Shown here piece after piece: positions 7,400-15,400 of a stretch of 16,223 nucleotides of DNA. Origin of the DNA: an uncultured Eubacteriales bacterium (GTDB lineage: Bacteria; Bacillota; Clostridia; UBA1381; UBA9506). Position 1 is the first letter of the stretch. The number at the start of each line of letters is the position of its first letter. The translations under genes were made by a program, and so were the position numbers. The notes under the pieces are model-generated. The model was given only the letters and a program-made list of their open reading frames with translations, had not been told where the DNA came from and did no database searches. Location: positions 1 to 16,223 of the forward strand of contig CABSKZ010000029.1 in NCBI GenBank assembly GCA_902478395.1, read 5' to 3'.

Positions 7400-7909
7400 A
7401 TGAAAAAGGCTATTGTCTATCTGCTGCTGATGCTGTCGGTTTTGGTTCCGGCGGGTTGTGCGGCAAACCAAAATCAAACATCTTCACCTTCTCCGGCTTC
7501 TGCGCCGGAGACCCCGATAGCCGTTGACAATACCAGTACGGTGAGTTATACGGAGCTTGTGAAATTTCTTTCCCAACCTGTGGACGAACTGCTTGCAAAG
7601 GTTAAGGAAACGCCCGTTCAGACGGAGGAAAACGGGATGGAATTCAAACAGCTCGGCATCAAGGTTACGGTATATCTTCCGACGAAGACAATTATCAGAA
7701 TTTCTACGCAGAATGAACGGATTAACTTTGATGGAAACAAGGTGGGCAGCCCGCTCGAGGGTTTTGTTGGAAAATTTGGCGAGCCGGTTTCTGCCGCGAA
7801 CAATGTTTCGGTCTTTGTTGTAGGCGACGTAAAGCTTAGCGTCGGGGTGGACAGCGATACAAAAAAGACAACCATTGTAACAATGGAAAAAGTCGCAATG
7901 GATGAATAA
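7400..7909 (+). CDS. Small secreted lipoprotein of unknown function within the kdu operon
   Basis: A 169-residue protein with a Lys-start signal peptide and a probable lipid-attachment Cys20 (VPAGC; the Pro at -3 is atypical of a lipobox). A Gln/Ser/Pro/Thr-rich tether (about 21-45) leads to a small domain of about 120 residues with alternating beta-strand-like segments. GSPLEGFVGKFGEP is reminiscent of the turn seen in BamE/SmpA-like and DUF4309-type lipoproteins, but the match is too weak to name the family. AAAGGAG lies about 7 bases before the ATG. It is 21 bases after kduI and 29 before kduD, so it is almost certainly co-transcribed with them. A role in sensing or binding uronate substrates at the membrane is only a guess from position. 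Confidence 0.8.
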   Translation: MKKAIVYLLLMLSVLVPAGCAANQNQTSSPSPASAPETPIAVDNTSTVSYTELVKFLSQPVDELLAKVKETPVQTEENGMEFKQLGIKVTVYLPTKTIIRISTQNERINFDGNKVGSPLEGFVGKFGEPVSAANNVSVFVVGDVKLSVGVDSDTKKTTIVTMEKVAMDE

Positions 7910-7938
7910 ATAATTCTACATAATAAGGAGAGAGAATC

Positions 7939-8700
7939 ATGATTTTAGACGATTTCAGACTGGACGGAAAAGTAGCGATTGTTACCGGCGCCAGCACCGG
8001 TTTGGGCCAGGGAATGTGCTATGCACTGGCAGAAGCGGGCGCGAAGGTTGTCGGTGTGGACTATGTTGAAATGCCGGACACAGAAGCGAAAATGAAAGAA
8101 ATGGGTAAGGAATTTGTCGGCGTTGTCGCAAACCTGATGACTATTGAACCGATTCAGATGATTATCGATACAGCGGTTAACAGCTTTGGCCGCGTTGATA
8201 TTCTGGTCAACAACGCGGGTATCATCAGAAGAGAAGACGCAATCGAGTTCTCTGAAAAGAACTGGGATGATGTTATCGCAATTAACCTGAAAACTGTGTT
8301 CTTCTTCAGCCAGGCTGTTGCGAAACAGTTTGTAAAACAGGGCGAGGGTGGTAAAATCATCAATGTCGCTTCCATGCTGTCCTTCCAGGGCGGTATCCGC
8401 GTTCCTTCCTACACGGCTTCTAAGAGCGGCGTAGCGGGCATCACACGCGCGATGGCTAACGAATGGGCGAAATATAATATCAATATCAATGCGATTGCAC
8501 CGGGCTATATGGCGACGAACAATACCGCACAGCTCCGGTCTGATGAGCAGAGAAGCGAAGAGATTCTGGGAAGAATTCCAGCCGGCAGATGGGGTACCCC
8601 TGCTGACATGATGGGACCGATTGTGTTCCTGGCTTCTAAAGCATCCGATTACGTGAACGGCTATATCGTAGCGGTTGACGGCGGCTGGCTCGCTAGATAA
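7939..8700 (+). CDS. kduD: 2-dehydro-3-deoxy-D-gluconate 5-dehydrogenase KduD (SDR family)
   Basis: A 253-residue short-chain dehydrogenase. KduD reduces 3-deoxy-D-glycero-2,5-hexodiulosonate (the KduI product) to 2-keto-3-deoxygluconate with NAD(P)H. SDR marks: the nucleotide-binding TGASTGLG (16-23), NNAG (91-94), Asn116, Ser145 and the catalytic YTASK (Tyr158, Lys162). The C-terminal VNGYIVAVDGGW is typical of the family, and FRLDGKVAIVTGAS at the start is typical of KduD. AAGGAGAG (about 7925-7932) precedes the ATG. SDR sequences alone do not fix the substrate; the adjacent kduI makes KduD by far the best call. It ends the operon, with a strong terminator 18 bases later. Confidence 0.93.
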   Translation: MILDDFRLDGKVAIVTGASTGLGQGMCYALAEAGAKVVGVDYVEMPDTEAKMKEMGKEFVGVVANLMTIEPIQMIIDTAVNSFGRVDILVNNAGIIRREDAIEFSEKNWDDVIAINLKTVFFFSQAVAKQFVKQGEGGKIINVASMLSFQGGIRVPSYTASKSGVAGITRAMANEWAKYNININAIAPGYMATNNTAQLRSDEQRSEEILGRIPAGRWGTPADMMGPIVFLASKASDYVNGYIVAVDGGWLAR

Positions 8701-8717
8701 TTCAGAAATTTATTCGG

Positions 8718-8749
8718 CAGGACGGGGATTTCCCGTCCTGTTGTTTTTT
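8718..8749 (+). terminator. Intrinsic terminator of the kdu operon
   Basis: A perfect 9-pair GC-rich stem, CAGGACGGG (8718-8726) with CCCGTCCTG (8732-8740), loop GATTT, followed by TT, one G, then six T (8744-8749). It lies directly after the kduD stop. Confidence 0.93.
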
Positions 8750-8782
8750 AGAGTCATCTTTAGAAAATGGAGGGCTGTGCCA

Positions 8783-9205
8783 ATGGGCGAAAACGGAGGC
8801 CCGGACCTCGCTCCGTGCGGAATGGATTGCGCTTTATGTGAAGTCCGGCAGAGAGAAAAAAAGCCTTGCGGCGGCTGCGGCGCAGGTGATGGGAACAAGC
8901 CCCGCCATTGTGTCGCCTGTGCTATCCGGCATTGCGTTTTGCGGAAGCAGAATGCGTTTTGTTTTGCCTGCGGCAATTTCCCGTGCAGCCGCTTAAAGCA
9001 ACTGGACAGCCGGTATCAAAGAAAATATGGCGTCAGTTTGATAGAAAACTTGCGCGCAATGAAAAACAAGGGGCCTGAAGCTTTCCGGGAAGCACAGGAG
9101 GAACGTTGGTGGTGCAAAAACTGCGGTGCAATGCTGTGTATCCATAAGGCTACCTGCCCAGAATGCGGAAGCGGCCGTAGTGTTTCCGGCAGTAATGTAA
9201 AATAA
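8783..9205 (+). CDS. Cysteine-rich DUF3795 family protein
   Basis: A 140-residue soluble protein with 16 cysteines. It starts with APCGMDCALCEV, followed by CGGC (29-32), CVAC (43-46), Cys51, CFAC (60-63) and Cys68, the pattern of DUF3795 proteins, whose function is unknown but whose cysteines suggest zinc or Fe-S binding. A helical stretch (about 71-108) is followed by a second pair of knuckles, CKNC (111-114) and CPEC (125-128), forming a C-terminal zinc ribbon. The ATG at 8783 is chosen because GGAGGG (8769-8774) lies 8 bases upstream and the conserved motif starts directly after; the frame is open further upstream through the kdu terminator, which is unlikely to be coding. No clear promoter of its own was seen, so it may depend on read-through or a weak promoter. 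Confidence 0.8.
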   Translation: MGENGGPDLAPCGMDCALCEVRQREKKPCGGCGAGDGNKPRHCVACAIRHCVLRKQNAFCFACGNFPCSRLKQLDSRYQRKYGVSLIENLRAMKNKGPEAFREAQEERWWCKNCGAMLCIHKATCPECGSGRSVSGSNVK

Positions 9206-9218
9206 TATGAAAAAATAC

Positions 9219-9247
9219 TTGCTTTTCCTGAAAATATCTGATATAAT
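9219..9247 (+). promoter_or_regulatory. Promoter of rpmB
   Basis: TTGCTT (9219-9224), 17-base spacer, TATAAT (9242-9247) with TG extension (9239-9240). The expected start is near 9254. The leader holds TTGGAGGTG (9282-9290), 8-11 bases before the ATG of rpmB. Confidence 0.8.
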
Positions 9248-9298
9248 AAATTTTGCTGTTTGGAAATTACACAGGATACTTATTGGAGGTGCAGATAG

Positions 9299-9487
9299 AT
9301 GGCGAAATGTGAAGTTTGCGGGAAGGGCGTTACGTTCGGAATTAAAGTCAGCCACTCCCATAGAAGAAGCAACCGGGCTTGGAAACCGAATATCAGAAAA
9401 GTGAAGGCACTGGTAAACGGAACACCGAAAACAGTGAGCGTTTGTTCCAGATGCTTGCGTTCCAACAAAATAACCAGAGCGATCTAA
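9299..9487 (+). CDS. rpmB: 50S ribosomal protein L28
   Basis: A 62-residue basic ribosomal protein of the large subunit. Family marks are GKGVTFGIKVSHSHRRSNR near the start and RWKPN-like AWKPNIRKVKA. It is the cysteine-containing, zinc-binding (C+) form: CEVC at Cys4/Cys7 and CSRC at Cys49/Cys52. In bacteria with paired L28 genes, the C+ form is replaced by a cysteine-free paralogue under zinc limitation; whether a paralogue exists is not visible here. It is monocistronic, with its own promoter and terminator. Confidence 0.97.
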   Translation: MAKCEVCGKGVTFGIKVSHSHRRSNRAWKPNIRKVKALVNGTPKTVSVCSRCLRSNKITRAI

Positions 9488-9502
9488 GTAAACGAGCCGC
9501 GG

Positions 9503-9534
9503 AAGCCGACAGAATTTTTCTGCCGGCTTTTTTT
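9503..9534 (+). terminator. Intrinsic terminator of rpmB
   Basis: AAGCCG-A-CAGAA (9503-9514) pairs with TTCTG-C-CGGCTT (9518-9529), 11 pairs with a single A-C mismatch, loop of three T, followed by five further T (9530-9534). It lies 15 bases after the rpmB stop. Confidence 0.9.
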
Positions 9535-9703
9535 GTACCCTTTTTTGAAAAGAACCGTAGCAAAGTTGTTACAACGATGATTTCGGGTGGATATACAAGG
9601 AAAGATGCACTCCACAAAAAGGTCGGGACAGACTGTGGAACCCAGCAGTTATGCGTGTTCCGACGAGGTAAAATAGTTGCACGGCAATGTAAAAAAGAGG
9701 GCG

Positions 9704-9732
9704 TTGTGCTTTTGGAGGTTTTCTGTCATAAT
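9704..9732 (+). promoter_or_regulatory. Possible weak promoter of the SLH gene pair
   Basis: CATAAT (9727-9732) with TTGTGC (9704-9709) at 17-base spacing, 40 bases before the first SLH gene. The match is moderate. The stretch 9535-9703 holds no gene I can support; it contains one perfect 11-base palindrome, GTTGTTACAAC (9565-9575), of unknown meaning. Confidence 0.4.
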
Positions 9733-9771
9733 AAAATTGTAATAACCAATATGGGAGGAGAATGTTGAAAT

Positions 9772-12384
9772 ATGAAGAAGCTATGCTCGCTGATTGTTAT
9801 GCTGGCGATGTTGATGCAGTGCACGGCATTCGCGGCAGTAAATGGCACAGTCCAGAGGGCTGTGGACGATCTGTCCGGTCTTGGCATTATGACCGGGGAT
9901 GAAACCGGCGATTTGATGTTGGAAAAATTGCTGACCCGGGCAGAATTTTCCGCATTAATTGTACGGGCGCTGAATATGGAGGCGGCTGCCGACGCGCTGA
10001 CGAAGGAGAAAACTTATTTTACGGACGTACCATCAAGCCACTGGGCGTCCAGCTGCATCAATTTACTGTATAACCTTGGCGTTGTGGACGGAACAGGAGA
10101 CCGTACCTTCACGCCGGACGGGAACGTAACACTGCAGCAAGCGGCAAAAATTCTGGTGAGTGTGCTGGGGTTCGATGTGGTCGCGGAAAACGCGGGCGGT
10201 TACCCGGCAGGGTACCTGTCGGTGGCGGCGCAAAAACGCATGCTTAATAATTTAACAGTGGAAGCGCCGGCAGAATTGACGCGCGCAGACGCGGCGGTAC
10301 TTCTATATAATTCGTTGGATGTGGCTATGCTGGAACGCACCTTTGGGGACAAAGAAGAGTTCACGGTCAGTAAGGACAGCACGCTCCGGTCTATCCGCGA
10401 AAGCGTATTAGAGGTTGCGAAAGGGAAGGGAATCGTGACAGCGAACCATTCTACAAATTTGAATGGCGGCGAGCCGACCCGTGCCGGTTTTGTGGAAATC
10501 GACGGGGAACGGTTTGACATGGGGACGACTGCAGCGGAAGAATATTTGGGGATGGAAATCAATTACTATTACCGCTATACACAGGATGAAGCGGTTCCGG
10601 TTCTGACTTCCGCTGTTCCAACAAAGAACAACACCATGCTGGTAATTGACGGAGAGGATATCATCAGCGCGAATCTGGCGGGCAAAAAGGTCGAGTACAT
10701 AGACACGGAAACGGACGAGGACGAAACAGCTAGTTTAGATGCGGCGGTGAAAGTGATCTATAACGGCAAACTTTTGGTTGGTGCGGGAAGTGTGGACATT
10801 ACGCCGTCGTATGGCAGTATTGAGCTTCTGGACAATAACAATGATGAGGCGTATGACTATATCATTGTTCACCAGAAGGAAAGCGCAATTGTAGAGAAAC
10901 TGGATTCAACCAATACCAGAATCATTCTGAAGGATACCATGTCAAACGGGCTGAAAAGCCTGGAAGAGAAAACGGATAAGGACTATGTGTTCCGTGTCAC
11001 GAAGGGCGGCAAAGAAATTTCCGTAACCGAGGTGCAGCCCGGTGACGTAGTGACGGTGGAAATCAGCCGGGACCAGCGGTTGATGTTGATACAGGTATCT
11101 GAGCATGCTCCGTTTGCGGGAATGGTCTCTCAGTTGGACGGGGACGATTCCATCACGATTAATGGTGAAGAATATGCAATCGCGGACAATCCGGCTCTCC
11201 CGGATCGAGCAGAGTTGAAGGTTGGGCGCGAATATGAATTTTATCTGGATGCGGATGGAAAAATTGTCTATTTCGACACGGAAACGACGAAATATAATTA
11301 CGGCTACCTGATAGGCGTCAACCAGAAAAGCGGTATTTCCTCCGATGTGCAGGTAAAAATGGTAATAGACAACCGTGTTGAAATTTTGCAGATGAAGGAT
11401 AAGCTCCGCATCGACGGTGTCAGCTACACAGCGCCGGAGGCGGCTGCAAAATTGGAATCCTCCGCAAAAGAAAATAGGGTGTTCCTGGTTTCGCGCAGTA
11501 CAGCGGGCGAGTTAAAGAGCCTGGAAAGTCCAAAGGTCTACGGCGTATCCGGCAATAAGCGTTACAATAAAAAATATAATGCTTTTTCCAGCGCATATCC
11601 GTTCCGGCTAACTGATGGTTCCTCGGTGTTTATGATTCCCGATAACCCAACACAGGATGAGGACTATCTGACCGCCCCCGATTTGGAGGATAATACGCTT
11701 ATCAACTGCGTGGCGTTTGATGTAGACGCAAAAACACAGGTGGCAAAGGCTGTCGCAGTGTTTGGCCGTTTCGCGTATGAGGAGGGCGGCACCATTCAGA
11801 AAAATGCGGTCGTTTCGATTGTGGACAAGGTAACACAGGGATTGAATGCTGAAACGGACGAGGTGGAAAGCGTCGTATCGGTTTACCAGTTTAATGAATA
11901 TTTGCAGCTGCCCGTCAAAGAATCTTCTGGTGTGAGTGAGATAGCGAAAACGTTAAAGACAGGCGACCTCATTAAATATTCGTTAAATTCCCTCGGGCGG
12001 ATTGACAACATTGAAATTATTGCACAGGATATCGTGCATATGCAACCCGGGTACAGCGGCATCAGCGATATGGAAGAGGAAATGTATGGTTATATCTATA
12101 GCGCGAAGCAGAACTGGCTGAAGCAGAACAGTAATGTTCCGGCGGATATCCTATATCTGTCCGCAAAGGACGATTACCTGAATACGAGGCTGTTTGTGAT
12201 GGAAACGGAGGCGGAGAGCGGCAAGAAATCTCCGGTTTACTGCATCGATAAAACTAGAAACACTATTTACCCAATCGAGTTTTCCGACATCCGCTCCTAT
12301 GAGGAAGTCGGCGCAGACGCGGAGATGGCATATGTATACTCGAAAAACTCCGCCGCGCAGGCAGTGGTGGTTGTGAAGAAATAA
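9772..12384 (+). CDS. Secreted S-layer homology (SLH) domain protein
   Basis: An 870-residue exported protein. The signal peptide (1-21) ends in an AFA cleavage site. Three SLH repeats follow: about 27-70 (degenerate start, LTRAEFSALIVRAL), 81-138 (FTDVPSSHWA...) and about 142-195 (LTRADAAVLLYNSL). SLH triplets bind secondary cell-wall polymers, usually pyruvylated, and hold the protein on the envelope. The remaining 670 or so residues are strand-rich and match no enzyme or binding module I recognise. They include an acidic loop DNNNDEAYD (354-362) inside a segment of the GSIELLDNNNDE type that I associate with other SLH proteins of Bacillota. There is no glycosidase or lyase signature. GGGAGGAG (9753-9760) lies 11 bases before the ATG. 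A second SLH protein follows after 43 bases, so the two are probably made together as surface or S-layer-associated components. Confidence 0.9.
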   Translation: MKKLCSLIVMLAMLMQCTAFAAVNGTVQRAVDDLSGLGIMTGDETGDLMLEKLLTRAEFSALIVRALNMEAAADALTKEKTYFTDVPSSHWASSCINLLYNLGVVDGTGDRTFTPDGNVTLQQAAKILVSVLGFDVVAENAGGYPAGYLSVAAQKRMLNNLTVEAPAELTRADAAVLLYNSLDVAMLERTFGDKEEFTVSKDSTLRSIRESVLEVAKGKGIVTANHSTNLNGGEPTRAGFVEIDGERFDMGTTAAEEYLGMEINYYYRYTQDEAVPVLTSAVPTKNNTMLVIDGEDIISANLAGKKVEYIDTETDEDETASLDAAVKVIYNGKLLVGAGSVDITPSYGSIELLDNNNDEAYDYIIVHQKESAIVEKLDSTNTRIILKDTMSNGLKSLEEKTDKDYVFRVTKGGKEISVTEVQPGDVVTVEISRDQRLMLIQVSEHAPFAGMVSQLDGDDSITINGEEYAIADNPALPDRAELKVGREYEFYLDADGKIVYFDTETTKYNYGYLIGVNQKSGISSDVQVKMVIDNRVEILQMKDKLRIDGVSYTAPEAAAKLESSAKENRVFLVSRSTAGELKSLESPKVYGVSGNKRYNKKYNAFSSAYPFRLTDGSSVFMIPDNPTQDEDYLTAPDLEDNTLINCVAFDVDAKTQVAKAVAVFGRFAYEEGGTIQKNAVVSIVDKVTQGLNAETDEVESVVSVYQFNEYLQLPVKESSGVSEIAKTLKTGDLIKYSLNSLGRIDNIEIIAQDIVHMQPGYSGISDMEEEMYGYIYSAKQNWLKQNSNVPADILYLSAKDDYLNTRLFVMETEAESGKKSPVYCIDKTRNTIYPIEFSDIRSYEEVGADAEMAYVYSKNSAAQAVVVVKK

Positions 12385-12427
12385 GTGCGGGCGCACGAAT
12401 CAAAACAGCGTAAAGGAGAATGTAGGT

Positions 12428-15400
12428 ATGATAAAAAAATGCAGTATGATTTGTTTGACGGTCCTGATGGTTCTGTCCGTCTGCACCGCTGTTCCTGTGC
12501 TGGCGTCGGAAGGGCTGGCGGAGCTTGCCGTGCCGGCTGTGGCCTGGCAGAATTTTACGCTCCCGGCACAGACCCCGCAGGGGGACACGGTCACGTGGAC
12601 CAGCAGCGATGAAACGGTTATCAGCAGTACCGGCGTGGTGGCGCGTCCGGCGTTCATGGAAGAAAGTGAAACGGTAATCCTCACTGCGCAAGCGGGCGGA
12701 AGCACCAAATCGTTTGAAGTGTTTGTGCCGCATATCGCGCCATTCGGAAAACCTATCGTTATGGAGGATTTCGCTGATGAAAATAGTCTGAAGGTGAAAC
12801 TGGATAAAGGTTCTTTTGCCGGGGGCACAGCGGAATTCGTGGTAGACGAGGGAAGAACTGCGCTAAAGGTAGGCAAAGCGCAGGCTGATGCTGCAAACAA
12901 CGCGCGCCTGAGTTTTATGCTGCCGGAAACCGCGGGCAGCGCCGAAGCGCCGATTGTCGATGTACGGGTTATGTTAAAAGCGGCGAAACGCGGCAATACG
13001 CTGTGGATATACGGCAGCAAAGATTTGACCTCCCGCGTTGGTTCCCACAGCAGCGGAAACTTTATGGTCGTGGCATATGACAATGCTGCTCAGAAAAATC
13101 TAGGTTTCCCTCCTTATACCTGGGGTGAGGTCCGTCACCGATTCAATTTTGATACGACAGGCGGGCGCACTCCGACGGTGACCGTTTGGGGAAATAAAAA
13201 CCAGTGTTTAACGGATGTTCCGACTTACCGCAAGGATATAGCCAATCCAGCGACAGATGTCGCAAGGCTGTATTGTGATATGTCCTGGCCAGCCGGCGAT
13301 GAAGAACTGTTTGAATACTATGATTATATGTGTGTCACGGAAAGACCCTCGGATGATAAAGCAGCCCTGATAGCGGATGCAAAGGCAGCGCTCGATTTGG
13401 GTGACCTGTCCGCGGTAAGCGCAAACCTAACTTTGCCAGATACCTCCGGATACGCGGAAGTACAGTGGGTATCATCCAATCCAGAACTGATTGCGCCGGA
13501 CGGAACGGTGACCCTGCCGGAAACTGGCGAAGAAGATGTTACACTAACGGCGGTCATCCTGTGTGATGACGCAGTGGAGACGAAGGAGTTCACAGCCCAT
13601 CTTGGCGTGGATGAAGAAAAGAACATCAACGAGGACATCGACAGCGTTCACGTTCCGTTGCTGCTAAAGGATGATCTTAAAATTCCAAACCCGCTTCCAA
13701 ACGGTACTATTGCTACAATCCTGTCCAATGATGCAGACGTACTTGCGGCGGACGGTACAGTGACAAGGCCCGCAGACAAAAGCCGGTATGTGCCGTTCCA
13801 AATTAAGTATGTCAATGGAAGCCTTGAAGTTGTGAAGGACTATGCAACAATTGTTGTCAGGGCGGTTCCAACATCGGAAATGGATGGATATTACCAGGAT
13901 TTCGATAATTTGACGGAGGAAGGACTCGCCACAATCGGTTACACCATAGGTGACGACATGAAAAACAACGGTGTTACGAAAATAATGACGGATGAAGTGT
14001 CGGGAAGTAAAGTTCTTTCCATTAAAAATACTTCCGGCAGCAGCTACACGCCAAACCTAAAATTTACCTCCCTAAGCGGGGTGGTGGGAATTGAATTTGA
14101 TATTAGAATTGGCGGGGAAGGAAACCTGCTGTACGTATATGACGGACCGACTTTCACTATGACGACTTCAGCAAGCGGAACCGTCGATGTTCGCTCTCGA
14201 ACTGCGACCTGTCAGCCGCTGAAGAACGCGGACCCGAACCGGTGGTACAATTTGAAAATGCTGATTGATTACCGCCCGGTGATGAATGGAACCGGAGACA
14301 GTACATTTTCTTTCTGGGTGGACGGTGAGCTAGCCTGCGAGGACTTTTTGACGCGGCAGAACGGTTCTACCGTTAACAGATTCCTGATTGGCAACAGCGC
14401 GCTGAATGCGGAGTACCGCTACGACAACATGAAAGTCTACGCCGACTGCACAGAAGAGCTTGCGGCAGCGGTTGATAAATTTGTGCTTAACGATATCGAC
14501 GCCGTCATGGATAATCTGACGCTTCCAAACCGTTTGGACGGCGGAATCAAAATTGAATGGGTATCCTCTGACGATGCCTATATCAAATCGGACGGAACAA
14601 TCACCAGACCAGGCAAGGGAGAGCCGGATAAAACCGTAACGCTGTACGCGATTTTACAGAAAAACGACACACAGGAAATAAAGGCATTTGACGTTACTCT
14701 CAAATCGCAGTACTCAGACGAGGATTCTGTTGATTTTGACTGGAACCAACTGAACATTTCCGGACTTGACGATGTGAGAAGCGACTTGATGTTATCGAAC
14801 AGAGGCCCAAATAATACGCTGATTACCTGGACTTCCTCGGATGAAGGAGTCATTAAAATTGAGAATGGAAAGGGAATCGTTACCCGTCCTTCCTATTTGG
14901 AGGGAAAGCGGTATGAGGAAGTGACGCTGACCGCGACGATTACCAAGGGAACGGTAAGCAAGGTGAAAACCTTTACGGCAAAGGTTCCAAAAATGAACTA
15001 CGCCTATAAAAAATCTGTCAGCGCAAGCTCTTCCATGAGCAGCAACACCTACCTCAATCTGGTGGATGAAAACTATGAGACGTGGTGGCAGCCGCAACAG
15101 ACAACCGGGCAATCTATCTTGATTGATCTGACCAAGGATACCTTCCTGTCTATGTGTGAAATTTATCCAAAAGGGGAGGTCGGCAGCGTCTCACTGGAAT
15201 ATTCGACGGATAATATCACCTATAAAACGTTGGCTGTTCCCACATTGGTAAATGGGAGGTTGGTTTCTAGCTTCCCAAAAATTAAAGCGCGCTACATAAA
15301 AGCTTCGTTTGCTTCCATGGGAGCGGACAGTGGTGTATATGAAGTGGAACTGTATCGGGTCACGGATGCAGAGGATGTCGAGGCGGATATCGCGTGGCTG

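Noticed and set aside
9379..9768. Open frame overlapping rpmB and the following spacer
   Set aside because: It begins within rpmB in another frame, reads through the rpmB terminator, and its product is low quality with no ribosome binding site.
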